A DNA stretch of 12,878 nucleotides from QPIN01 sp964535875 (lineage in GTDB: Bacteria; Pseudomonadota; Gammaproteobacteria; Methylococcales; Methylomonadaceae), in contig CAZHUE010000062.1 in the NCBI GenBank assembly GCA_964535875.1, forward strand, positions 1-12,878, read 5' to 3'. A model generated the notes under the pieces. It was not told where the DNA came from, did not search any database, and saw only the letters and a list, made by a program, of their open reading frames with translations. Shown here piece after piece: positions 1-6,561 of the stretch (within the stretch, counting starts at the first letter, position 1; the number at the start of each line of letters is the position of its first letter). Position numbers and translations under genes: made by a program.

Positions 1-18
1 TTTATTACAATGAATTAA

Positions 19-101
19 ACCTATATCTTAAATTGTTTTGTTAGCATTGAACAGCTCTGCTTTGACCCCCACCCTATGGATCTGCAAAAGACCCTGTCAA
101 T
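19..101 (+). pseudogene. out-of-frame upstream part of a CoA-disulfide reductase/rhodanese gene
   Basis: This short stretch continues the homology of the downstream rhodanese ORF but in a different frame. Frame 1 reads ...FVSIEQLCFDP from about position 37 to 69. The frame of the downstream ORF, starting at 66, reads PPPYGSAKDPVN directly before its first ATG. Together they resemble the segment ELCYAPPxGSAKDPVNMAG that links the flavoprotein part to the C-terminal part of CoA-disulfide reductase/NADH oxidase-type proteins. The two frames meet at a run of five C (66-70), and one extra C would restore continuity. A TAA at 16-18 closes frame 1 further upstream, so the decay involves more than one lesion, unless the start of the window is itself a junction. 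The frame change is read directly; the family assignment rests on recalled motifs. Confidence 0.55.
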
Positions 102-518
102 ATGGCAGGCTTCATCGCCTCAAACTTTCTTCGAGGAGATATAACATTTTGGTACGCAGAATATTTTCCAGATAAAATCACAAAGGGTACATTGCTTGAC
201 TTGCGTGGTCATAATGAATTTGAAAAATGGAGTATTCCCGGAGCGATCAATATACCTTTAGGCGAACTGCGCTCCCGCCTTGATGAGCTGCAACAAGATA
301 AGCCAATTTACGTTTATTGCCAAGTTGGTTTTCGTAGTTATTTAGCTTATCGTATTTTACTACAAAGAGGATTTAACAAAATAGCAATGTTAGCGGGTGG
401 CTCTAAAACTTTTAATTGCTTTTATTGCAATGATTTGTCAACAGGTAAGCTGGGTGTTCCTTTTGTTTCTCATGCTGAGGAAAAGCTGGATGAAACACCT
501 AATGTACTAATCAACTAG
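102..518 (+). CDS. rhodanese-domain ORF, C-terminal remnant of CoA-disulfide reductase-like flavoprotein
   Basis: The 138-residue product contains a full rhodanese fold: DLRGHNEFEKWSIPGAINIP (residues 33-52) followed by the active-site loop YCQVGFRS with catalytic Cys73. In CoADR-Rhd proteins the rhodanese domain is C-terminal and the loop is typically CQVGxRxxxAYR, as here. The N-terminal MAGFIASNFLRGDI matches the helix ending the flavoprotein dimerisation domain in that family, so the ATG at 102 is probably an internal methionine. It also has no recognisable ribosome binding site. The FAD and NAD(P) domains and the redox cysteine of the reductase are absent. If translated, the piece could still act as a single-domain sulfurtransferase, but I read it as the surviving 3' end of a broken gene. 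It is the only annotated gene besides the 37-codon ORF on the plus strand. Confidence 0.6.
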   Translation: MAGFIASNFLRGDITFWYAEYFPDKITKGTLLDLRGHNEFEKWSIPGAINIPLGELRSRLDELQQDKPIYVYCQVGFRSYLAYRILLQRGFNKIAMLAGGSKTFNCFYCNDLSTGKLGVPFVSHAEEKLDETPNVLIN

Positions 519-520
519 GC

Positions 521-674
521 CAATCGGGCTTAAATTTATGGACAATATAATCAGTAGGTTACACTTTGTAAAAACACTATAAAAAGCTATTTTCTTATGA
601 ATTTTAAAAAAATTAACCCCCAACTCATTGATTTACCTGTAATATTAAAAGTCAATATAATTTAAACCCGATTG
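521..674. repeat. inverted repeat pair bounding a 154-bp intergenic stretch
   Basis: CAATCGGGCTTAAATT at 521-536 and its reverse complement with one mismatch at 659-674 bound an AT-rich stretch that contains no convincing gene. The left arm begins two bases after the stop codon of the rhodanese remnant. It may be a small MITE-like element or a long-range RNA hairpin. No target-site duplication is clear. The rest of the spacer up to the selD stop at 798 shows nothing I can name. Confidence 0.35.
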
Positions 675-797
675 CCCTGTTCACATAGCTTATTAAACTT
701 GAGCCACAGAGCCAAAAGTGTTTCAATATGTATTTCCACAAAAACCGTAGGCACTATAAATTTAGCTCTGCAATTTCAACAGAAATTTATTTTTGAA

Positions 798-3002
798 TCA
801 ATTTTCTGCAATCGTGATTCTTGGCAATAAATCTTCACAAGCCACTACTTCACCAATAACACTAAACTGACTACGAAAATCATCATTAAGTTTATCGAAG
901 TGTTTAGCTGATATTCCTGCCAATAACCCTCCTGATGTCTGAGGATCAAATAGTAAATTAAACCGTGCTTGCTGAGTAATAGAATCAGACCATTCAATTG
1001 TTTCAAAAAGGTTTCGGTTTTGAGAAAAAAGACTACTTTTAATATTCTTCAAAGCAAGATTCTCAACACCTGACAATAATGGAATAGCATTTAAATTGAT
1101 ACTAGCTGCACAATTTGATGCCAAACACATTTCATTTAAATGCCCTAGCAAACCAAAGCCCGTAACATCGGTACATGCTTTGACATTAAGCTGATTCAAC
1201 ACCATTGCTGCCTTGTCATTAGTTTGCAGCATTGATGCGATAGCTTGATTAAAAATATCTCCATTACATTCAGCCTGCATTGCGGCAGCAAATATTACTC
1301 CTGTTCCTAATGGTTTTGATAAAACCAGCTTATCTCCTGGCTTTAAACCCTGTTTATGAAATATATTGTTTTGTCGCTGTTGAACACCATTAACCACTAT
1401 CCCAACAGAAAGTTCACTAGCTTCGGAGGTATGCCCACCTAAGAAACGACATTGCAGTACATCTAGTTGTGTGGATATTCCTTGCATTAGCGCCTTTAAC
1501 TGTCTTTTTTGTACCCTTTGGCTGGCATAAGGTAAGCTGATTATAACTTGTGCCGACTCCGGTTTAAGGTTCATTGCATAGAGATCATTCAAAGCGTGAT
1601 TAACTGCAATTTTTCCAAATAACCATGGATCCTGAATTGGTGTTTTAAGTGCATCAACACTTTGGTAAATAACTTCTGCTTGCGGGGTAATTTGCACCGC
1701 ATCTTGAGGCTGATAATAGGATTCACCCATGACATCATTAAGTACCTGTTGCAATATATCTGCACCCACTTTTGCCCCACAGCCTGCACAACGTTTTAAT
1801 GGGTCGTGTTGTTCGTTTTTATCTTCATCATCTATCAGCTGAGGGGTAATTGTTGTGTCTGATGACATTGATAAAGTAGGCAGTTGATGAAATTGATCCA
1901 TAAATTTAACATCAATAGAATTTTTCCAGCGCCAGACCCAATCACCAGAAAAACTGAAAATGGATTTTGAACCCGTTGCCTGCTTTTCACCCAAAGCCAA
2001 CAGACTTAAAAAACCATCCTGAGGCTTATAGTCAACTAATGACTGACTAAGTAGCTGTGCACGTAAATTATCAAATAAAATTTCTGCCTGTCTAACCGCA
2101 TAAACGCCTGCTTTGGGTCTAGGGTCAGCAACCATATTAGCAATATCCCCTGCAGCAAAAATATAATCGTAATGTAGAGATTGCAATGTTTGCCTAACTT
2201 TCATAAAGCCCGCATCATCACACTCCAGCCGGCTTTGTTTTAGCCAGGATGAACCTGAAGCCTGTATGCACCATATAATTTCATCCGTCAGGATTTGATT
2301 CGAATTCTGACAATGAAGAATGCCCTGACTAAGTTTTTCAACTCGAGATGAAGTATGAATATCAATTTTATATTTTTTAAACTGATGTTTTACTCGTTTA
2401 ACAACAGAGCGGTTATAGGTAGGTAAAATATCATCGGAAGATGTGACCAGGTGATACTTTAACGATGAATTAATTGGAGTCAGCTTAAAAGCCATAGCCA
2501 TAATCACTTCAACACTGCCCGCCCCTCCTCCCACAACTGACAAGGATTTAACTCTATTTTGCTGTACCTTTTTCTGAATAAGGCTCCAGCACTGGTAAAA
2601 ACCACTAATCGGTTTAACGGGGGTGCTAAATTCAGCGGAGCCTTCAATCTGCTGATTGGGAGTAGAACCAATATCAATGGAAACCACATCAAACTCAATA
2701 GCAGGACGATTTGCTAGTTTTAAGGTATTAGTTTCAACATCAATAGCTGTCACGCTATCCTGAATAAACCGGATATTTGCCCATAGTGACAGCTTCACTA
2801 AGTCAATATGGGTTTCTGCAAAGCTGTAATGTCCAGCAATCAATCCCGGCAGCATTCCTGAATAGGGTGTCATTGCTTGTGGACTTATTAGGGTGATACG
2901 CACACCAGGTAACGGATTCATTGCCCATTTTCGTAAAACTAGTGCATGGCTATGTCCGCCACCCACAAACACAAGGTCTTTAAATATTGGTACTTCAATC
3001 AT
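798..3002 (-). CDS. selD: selenide, water dikinase SelD with N-terminal FAD/NAD(P) oxidoreductase domain
   Basis: This 734-residue two-domain fusion ends in SelD, which makes selenophosphate from selenide and ATP, the selenium donor for tRNA 2-selenouridine and selenocysteine. Residues 1 to about 370 form a pyridine nucleotide-disulfide oxidoreductase-like domain. It has a dinucleotide-binding GGGHSHA (14-20), a second VVGGGAGSVE (156-165) and FAAGDIA (282-288), as in the family known as the N-terminal partner of SelD. Residues 400-734 are SelD: RCAGCGAK (404-411) with the expected catalytic Cys408 and Lys411, then HALNDLYAMN, GGHT, DVTGFGLLGH (612-621) and DPQTSGGLL (686-694). The second cysteine of the E. 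coli GCGCK motif is Ala here, while another Cys lies at 405. The ATG overlaps the selU stop in ATGA, with AAGGTG about 8 nt upstream. The oxidoreductase may reduce a selenium compound for the kinase; that is inference. Confidence 0.93.
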   Translation of the reverse strand: MIEVPIFKDLVFVGGGHSHALVLRKWAMNPLPGVRITLISPQAMTPYSGMLPGLIAGHYSFAETHIDLVKLSLWANIRFIQDSVTAIDVETNTLKLANRPAIEFDVVSIDIGSTPNQQIEGSAEFSTPVKPISGFYQCWSLIQKKVQQNRVKSLSVVGGGAGSVEVIMAMAFKLTPINSSLKYHLVTSSDDILPTYNRSVVKRVKHQFKKYKIDIHTSSRVEKLSQGILHCQNSNQILTDEIIWCIQASGSSWLKQSRLECDDAGFMKVRQTLQSLHYDYIFAAGDIANMVADPRPKAGVYAVRQAEILFDNLRAQLLSQSLVDYKPQDGFLSLLALGEKQATGSKSIFSFSGDWVWRWKNSIDVKFMDQFHQLPTLSMSSDTTITPQLIDDEDKNEQHDPLKRCAGCGAKVGADILQQVLNDVMGESYYQPQDAVQITPQAEVIYQSVDALKTPIQDPWLFGKIAVNHALNDLYAMNLKPESAQVIISLPYASQRVQKRQLKALMQGISTQLDVLQCRFLGGHTSEASELSVGIVVNGVQQRQNNIFHKQGLKPGDKLVLSKPLGTGVIFAAAMQAECNGDIFNQAIASMLQTNDKAAMVLNQLNVKACTDVTGFGLLGHLNEMCLASNCAASINLNAIPLLSGVENLALKNIKSSLFSQNRNLFETIEWSDSITQQARFNLLFDPQTSGGLLAGISAKHFDKLNDDFRSQFSVIGEVVACEDLLPRITIAEN

Positions 3003-4111
3003 AAGTTCATCACCTTTAGGTGTTCATTAACCCAAGCTAGAATTTCAGCTTCTTGTCCTCTAAATAAAATATCAATTTGTTTTTTTTGTATTTGATACCT
3101 ATACATCGGATCATAGTATTCTACTAACAACAGGGAAATACCTTCTTCAAATAAACTACTTTCTCCTGTTGAAAATAATTTTTTCAATGCCAGTGCAAAT
3201 GAAGAATGTATTTTTTGGTAACGAACACCACCAAGACGTTTTTTTATACGCGTCAGATTATCCAGAACAAAAGAAGAAAATTTATTATCAGCTGTTTCTT
3301 GGTAATGTTGCTGATAGAGAGGCCAGTTCTTTGTAATGTATTCTTCACGAATAATAGAGATACGTTGTTCTAGCCTACATTCAAGAAATATAAATGGCGC
3401 TTGAGCCATTTTCTCACTGAAACCATCAGGCAAAATGACACGCCCTATCCTTTTTCCTTCATCTTCTAATAGTAATCCAGAGTCAGGAAGCTGATACTGA
3501 TACTTAAGACAAGCAATAGATAAAATATTTTCCCAGTTAATTTGCGTTGGTTGATAATCATTAACATCATGTCCAAAAGCTGACCCTCGATGATTAGCCA
3601 GTCCTTCCAGATCAATATGATAACGGGTTTTCTTTAGTACTTGCGTTTTTCCAGATCCGGTAAGTCCACTTAATATAACAAATGGAATCTGTCGAAAACT
3701 AACCCTTAACTGTTGTAACAAGTAAGTCCGCATAGCTTTGTAGCCACCTGTTATGAGTGGATAGTCAATCCCCTGTTCTTTCAACCAGACTTGCGTAGTA
3801 CGTGAACGCAAGCCGCCCCTAAAACAATACAGGTAACCTTGTGGATAGTCAGTTATATACTGTTGCCATTGCCTCATTCGTTGTTGTCTGGTTTCTGGAA
3901 CAGCCAGCTTTAAAGCTAAAGAAATAGCTGCATCTTGACCCTTATGCTTGTAACAAATACCAACAACTTCTCGCTGCTGATCATTTAACAGAGGAATGTT
4001 TTGACTATTGGGAAAGGCCCCTTTATTAAATTCAATAGGAGCTCGAACGTCCATGATCGGCGTGTCTTGTAAAAAGAGATTTTGATAGTCGTCCGTATCT
4101 TGTCTTATCAT
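2999..4111 (-). CDS. selU: tRNA 2-selenouridine synthase SelU (MnmH/YbbB)
   Basis: SelU replaces sulfur by selenium at the 2-thiouridine of the wobble position in certain tRNAs, using selenophosphate and passing through a geranylated intermediate. The 370-residue product has an N-terminal rhodanese domain (DTPIMDVRAPIEFNKGAF, residues 16-33) with active-site loop YCFRGGLRSR containing Cys96. This corresponds to the essential Cys97 of E. coli YbbB. A P-loop GLTGSGKT follows (149-156), then DLEGLANHRGSAFG (167-180), a family signature. I chose the ATG at 4111 because AAGGA precedes it closely, the length matches YbbB, and the aligned N-terminus fits. An in-frame TTG at 4183 would add 24 unlike residues and lies upstream of the candidate promoter. 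It is co-transcribed and translationally coupled with selD (4-nt overlap), so enzyme and donor synthesis are linked. Confidence 0.93.
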   Translation of the reverse strand: MIRQDTDDYQNLFLQDTPIMDVRAPIEFNKGAFPNSQNIPLLNDQQREVVGICYKHKGQDAAISLALKLAVPETRQQRMRQWQQYITDYPQGYLYCFRGGLRSRTTQVWLKEQGIDYPLITGGYKAMRTYLLQQLRVSFRQIPFVILSGLTGSGKTQVLKKTRYHIDLEGLANHRGSAFGHDVNDYQPTQINWENILSIACLKYQYQLPDSGLLLEDEGKRIGRVILPDGFSEKMAQAPFIFLECRLEQRISIIREEYITKNWPLYQQHYQETADNKFSSFVLDNLTRIKKRLGGVRYQKIHSSFALALKKLFSTGESSLFEEGISLLLVEYYDPMYRYQIQKKQIDILFRGQEAEILAWVNEHLKVMNL

Positions 4112-4148
4112 TTTATCCTTATTGTCGGGATTTTCTTCGCCTAATGTA

Positions 4149-4177
4149 AATATAATTTTTTTAAAAAAAATTGAAAA
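4149..4177 (-). promoter_or_regulatory. candidate sigma70 promoter for selU-selD
   Basis: On the minus strand TTTTCA (4172-4177) and TATATT (4149-4154) are spaced by exactly 17 nt. The -10 hexamer matches consensus at five positions and the -35 at four. Transcription would begin about 30 nt before the selU ATG. The region is rich in A and T, so a chance match is possible. Confidence 0.35.
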
Positions 4178-4402
4178 AAGCAAAAAATCATCATCTACCT
4201 CTATTTCAAATGAATATGGAAAATATTGATTGTTTAAAAAGGTAATTAATTCACAACTTTAAGGTTAATACTTAACATCTTTTTATTTTTAAAATTTATA
4301 CAATGAAACCATAATTAAAAAACATCAAACTTATTAATCCTACCAAAATAGAAATCTTACTTTAGGCTTTTTAAAAAGTTAATAAAAATGAAGGGGGCTG
4401 TC

Positions 4403-4516
4403 ATGTTAAAAAATATATACATCTTATCAAGCATCTTTGTTTCTTTAAGTTTAATTATCTTTATACTAATGACGAAATATAATGCAAAAAAAATAACCAA
4501 TAAAACAAGCGATTAA
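4403..4516 (+). CDS. possible 37-residue single-pass membrane protein
   Basis: This small ORF encodes a short basic N-terminus (MLKNIY), one hydrophobic helix of about 18 residues (residues 5-23, ending ...SLIIFILM) and a Lys/Asn/Thr-rich polar tail, the usual shape of a small inner-membrane protein. An AAGGGGG sequence (4391-4397) lies 5 nt before the ATG at 4403, a better ribosome binding site than most genes in the window have. It also makes the in-frame ATG at 4388 an unlikely start. It is in the gap between selU and the esterase, divergent from selU. I do not recognise the family. The AT-rich background makes hydrophobic codons easy to obtain by chance, so it needs homologs to be believed. 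Confidence 0.4.
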   Translation: MLKNIYILSSIFVSLSLIIFILMTKYNAKKITNKTSD

Positions 4517-4573
4517 ATGATATTTTAGATAGTACAATAGAAATATTCTTAGTATTATTTTTTAAGCTGCTAT

Positions 4574-4769
4574 TAAGTACCTACGCATAACTATTTTAAT
4601 AGTTTTGCGCAAGATTCTTATCAGATTCAACTAACACATGGATGTGTGTAGGTAGATTAATGCAGGAACAATTACCAAGGCGTATAGTTGACTATGTAAC
4701 TATTTATGCAATGACGAATATAATAAAAAAGACAAGTAAAATGTTAAAATAATTATGCGTGGGTACTTA
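4574..4769. mobile_element. MITE-like element with 25-bp terminal inverted repeats
   Basis: The left arm begins AAGTACCTACGCATAA (4575-4590) and extends to 4599. Its reverse complement at 4744-4768 differs at only two of 25 positions. A TA dinucleotide lies at each outer edge (4574-4575 and 4768-4769), compatible with a TA target duplication as made by IS630/Tc1-mariner-type transposases. There is a secondary hairpin just inside the left arm (AACTATT/AATAGTT). No transposase is encoded. The only internal ORF is 30 codons (4660-4752) and is not convincing. The right end shares its TA with palindrome copy A, so two different elements are directly abutted. Repeat architecture is seen directly; mobility is inferred. 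Confidence 0.55.
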
Positions 4770-4931
4770 TACTTCGCGCGGTCACGGATGCGGAATTTAT
4801 ATCGCGTTGATTTTTGTCGATAGCAAAGTGCTAAAACGGGCGCATAGCTGGCTACGCAACCGTTTTAGCAACGCGGTCTATCGGCAAAAATCGACCGATA
4901 GAAATCCGCATCCGTGACCGTGCGAAGTATA
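4768..4931 (+). repeat. 164-bp full-length palindromic repeat, copy A
   Basis: This begins TATACTTCGCGCGGTCACGG and ends with the near reverse complement CCGTGACCGTGCGAAGTATA. The two ~81-nt arms pair along almost their whole length. The apex stem is CTAAAACGG/CCGTTTTAG with inner GCATAGC and GCTACGC around a 2-nt centre. The element starts on the TA shared with the MITE-like element and ends one base before the TAA stop codon of the esterase gene, so it could act as its transcription terminator or as an mRNA 3'-end stabiliser. It is not protein coding. Orientation is called + by comparison with copies B and C. Confidence 0.85.
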
Positions 4932-4932
4932 A

Positions 4933-5553
4933 TTACAGCCTATTAATTATTTTTTCAACCACTGGCAAAGCTTCTTCAATATGCTCAAACCCGTGTGAGC
5001 CTCCTGGGTAAGTGATAACCTCTGCAATATCTTGATATTTTTCAACAGTTTTAGATGAGTCAATTAACTCATCAGCCATATCAAGCAGAATGGTTCTTTT
5101 GATTCGGGTATTTAGCTGCTGATTTAACTCAGTTTCGTAGCTAATAAATTGTTCACAATGCGCCTTATACCAATTAAAGGGTTCATTCAATTCAAAATTT
5201 TCAGTGACACCGATAAACTGAATTAATAATTCAGAAGGTGAAATAGCTGGATTAATCATAATAGCTTCGGACTGGGTTTTCATCGCCATGTATTCACTGG
5301 TAAACCCGCCAAGAGATGAACCCATAAATAAAACTTTATAGCCTTTTGATAGTAAATTATCAAATAAATCAGTTGAATAGCTGACAATGTATTTAAAATT
5401 CCTATAGTCTACATTGGGTGCGTAAAACTTAATTTGCTTTCCCTTACATAATCTATCCAAGACAAGTAGCTTTTGCTTCGAGGCTAGTAGATCACCTGAC
5501 TGGTCAAGGGATGCAGAGTTAAACCCATGCAAATAGATTATTGCTTTTTTCAT
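4933..5553 (-). CDS. YqiA/YcfP-type alpha/beta-hydrolase esterase
   Basis: This 206-residue product belongs to the small YqiA-like alpha/beta-hydrolases, cytoplasmic esterases of poorly known natural substrate. Seen in the sequence: IIYLHGFNSA near the N-terminus (5-14, oxyanion region), the nucleophile elbow GSSLGG with Ser80 (78-83), a likely acid Asp161 in MADELID, and the catalytic histidine His187 in GGSHGFEH (184-191). There is no signal peptide or membrane segment. Length and order of motifs fit E. coli YqiA (about 193 residues). The ATG start is preceded by AGGA at good spacing. It is apparently monocistronic: palindrome A abuts its stop codon and an intergenic stretch separates it from psiE upstream. 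The family is clear; the exact symbol is not assigned because several paralogous groups share these motifs. Confidence 0.82.
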   Translation of the reverse strand: MKKAIIYLHGFNSASLDQSGDLLASKQKLLVLDRLCKGKQIKFYAPNVDYRNFKYIVSYSTDLFDNLLSKGYKVLFMGSSLGGFTSEYMAMKTQSEAIMINPAISPSELLIQFIGVTENFELNEPFNWYKAHCEQFISYETELNQQLNTRIKRTILLDMADELIDSSKTVEKYQDIAEVITYPGGSHGFEHIEEALPVVEKIINRL

Positions 5554-5801
5554 AAGTTCCTGCTTAATATCAATCTAAAAGTTTAAGGCGGTTCTAAGTG
5601 TATCTTGATCTAATTGTTGGAGTATTGACGGAGCGGCTTTTGTGTGTAGTCGCTACAAACGCTCAACATCTGGAGTCTATTGATCCGCCTCGCAGTGAAT
5701 TGTTTTTTGCGACAGAACCCGTAAAATCTATCATGAACTGCGAGATGGCACGCTGTTTTTTGTTTTCAATGAACTTCTCCTAACATTATAATTTATAAAC
5801 A
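5554..5801. other. intergenic stretch with insertion-sequence-end-like motif
   Basis: The region between psiE and the esterase contains TTTGCGACAGAACC (5706-5719). Its reverse complement GGTTCTGTCGCAAA resembles the terminal repeats of IS6-family elements, which commonly read GGxxCTGTTGCAAA. No transposase and no second end are visible, so at most this is a scar. A GTG-started plus-strand reading frame (5598-5783, 61 codons) crosses the motif, but its product is unrecognised and it has no convincing ribosome binding site. The esterase promoter must lie in the left part, but I see no clear -35/-10 pair. Confidence 0.25.
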
Positions 5802-6278
5802 TTATTTATTTGTTTCTTTCTTTGATATTAACCAATACGTAATGCCAAGTGCCAATACAACAGCAGCTGTTGCAAGGATATACATTGGTGTCAATTCTTT
5901 AAAATCAAAAATAATGACTTTACGACTGATAGCCATCAGTGCAGTGGCAACGACCAGGTTAACGGGTAAAACATCATTTCTGATATAAAGGGTGATATTG
6001 ATGAAAATTTCAATGGCAATGAGCACAGCTAAAAAAGCACCGAATGTTGCTAAAATATCTGAAATACTTAATAAAAAAACGGGGGGCGTTTTCAGCCTTT
6101 GATAAAGCACATAAATGACATCACCGATTCCCCAAATAATCACAAAAACCATAAGAACGGCAAGTACCTTAACTGCAACTCTTATTGTTCTATGCAAAAA
6201 TGCAACTAGAGGGTCATCATGATGATCTGGAAGTTCTTCATGGTGGTGCTTATCATTTAACTTGTTTTTGTCTATCAT
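5802..6278 (-). CDS. PsiE-family (phosphate-starvation-inducible) integral membrane protein
   Basis: The 158-residue product has four predicted membrane helices (about 33-58, 74-97, 105-125 and 132-151), which is the PsiE topology. A conserved-looking segment VVATALMAISRKVIIFDFKE (109-128) contains the central basic residues typical of the family. The function of PsiE is not established; in E. coli psiE responds to phosphate limitation. The cytoplasmic N-terminus is unusual, rich in His and acidic residues (HHHEELPDHHDD, 11-22), and could bind metal ions. The start is the only ATG before the helices. The ribosome binding site is weak. A TATAAT lies 39 nt upstream at the edge of palindrome B. 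Confidence 0.75.
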   Translation of the reverse strand: MIDKNKLNDKHHHEELPDHHDDPLVAFLHRTIRVAVKVLAVLMVFVIIWGIGDVIYVLYQRLKTPPVFLLSISDILATFGAFLAVLIAIEIFINITLYIRNDVLPVNLVVATALMAISRKVIIFDFKELTPMYILATAAVVLALGITYWLISKKETNK

Positions 6279-6317
6279 TTTATTTTTTGAAAACTTACTA
6301 CTTATGATCGTTCATCT

Positions 6318-6323
6318 ATTATA
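6318..6323 (-). promoter_or_regulatory. TATAAT -10-like box upstream of psiE at palindrome B edge
   Basis: On the minus strand the palindrome end GAAGTATA plus the flanking AT makes a perfect TATAAT, 39 nt before the psiE ATG. No good -35 lies 16-18 nt upstream, inside the palindrome, and there is no extended -10. If it is a promoter, the repeat supplies part of it. Confidence 0.28.
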
Positions 6324-6483
6324 CTTCGCGCAGTCACGGATGCGGAATTTATATCGAGTTGATTTTTGTCGATAGCAAGGTACTAAAACAGATGCATAGC
6401 AAGTTACGCAGCTGTTTTAGCAACGCAACCTATCGGCAAAAATCGGCCGATAAAAATCCGCATCCGTGACCGTGCGAAGTATA
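6320..6483 (+). repeat. 164-bp full-length palindromic repeat, copy B
   Basis: This copy has the same length and orientation as copy A and lies between the mrpG stop (78 bp away) and the psiE start (41 bp away). Its apex stem is CTAAAACAG/CTGTTTTAG. Compared with copy A, a G-to-A change on one arm is matched by C-to-T on the other, so pairing is retained. As an extended RNA hairpin it is the best candidate terminator for the mrp operon. I see no ordinary hairpin plus U-tract between 6484 and 6561. Confidence 0.85.
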
Positions 6484-6561
6484 GCCTATTCTATATATTT
6501 AAGCGTCAGCAACCTTTCAACCTTAAAAAACATCCAAACAACGCGTACTGAATATCTTCCG

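Noticed and set aside
772..795. Small hairpin AATTTC-AACA-GAAATT followed by a T-rich run, a possible plus-strand terminator.
   Set aside because: The stem has only six weak pairs, it is about 250 bp from the plus-strand remnant, and in the selD direction it has no U-tract.
4112..4183. A longer SelU from a TTG start at 4183.
   Set aside because: The extra 24 residues do not match the family, no ribosome site precedes the TTG, and the best promoter candidate lies downstream of it.
4660..4752. A 30-codon plus-strand ORF inside the MITE-like element (begins MQEQLPRRIVDY), faintly like the N-terminus of REP-associated tyrosine transposases.
   Set aside because: It is too short, lacks the HUH and tyrosine motifs, and its end is simply the terminal inverted repeat. 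The resemblance is a few residues only.
5598..5783. A 61-codon GTG-started plus-strand ORF between the esterase and psiE.
   Set aside because: It has no convincing ribosome site, no recognisable domain and a composition unlike a folded protein, and it spans an insertion-sequence-end-like motif. Not supported as a gene.
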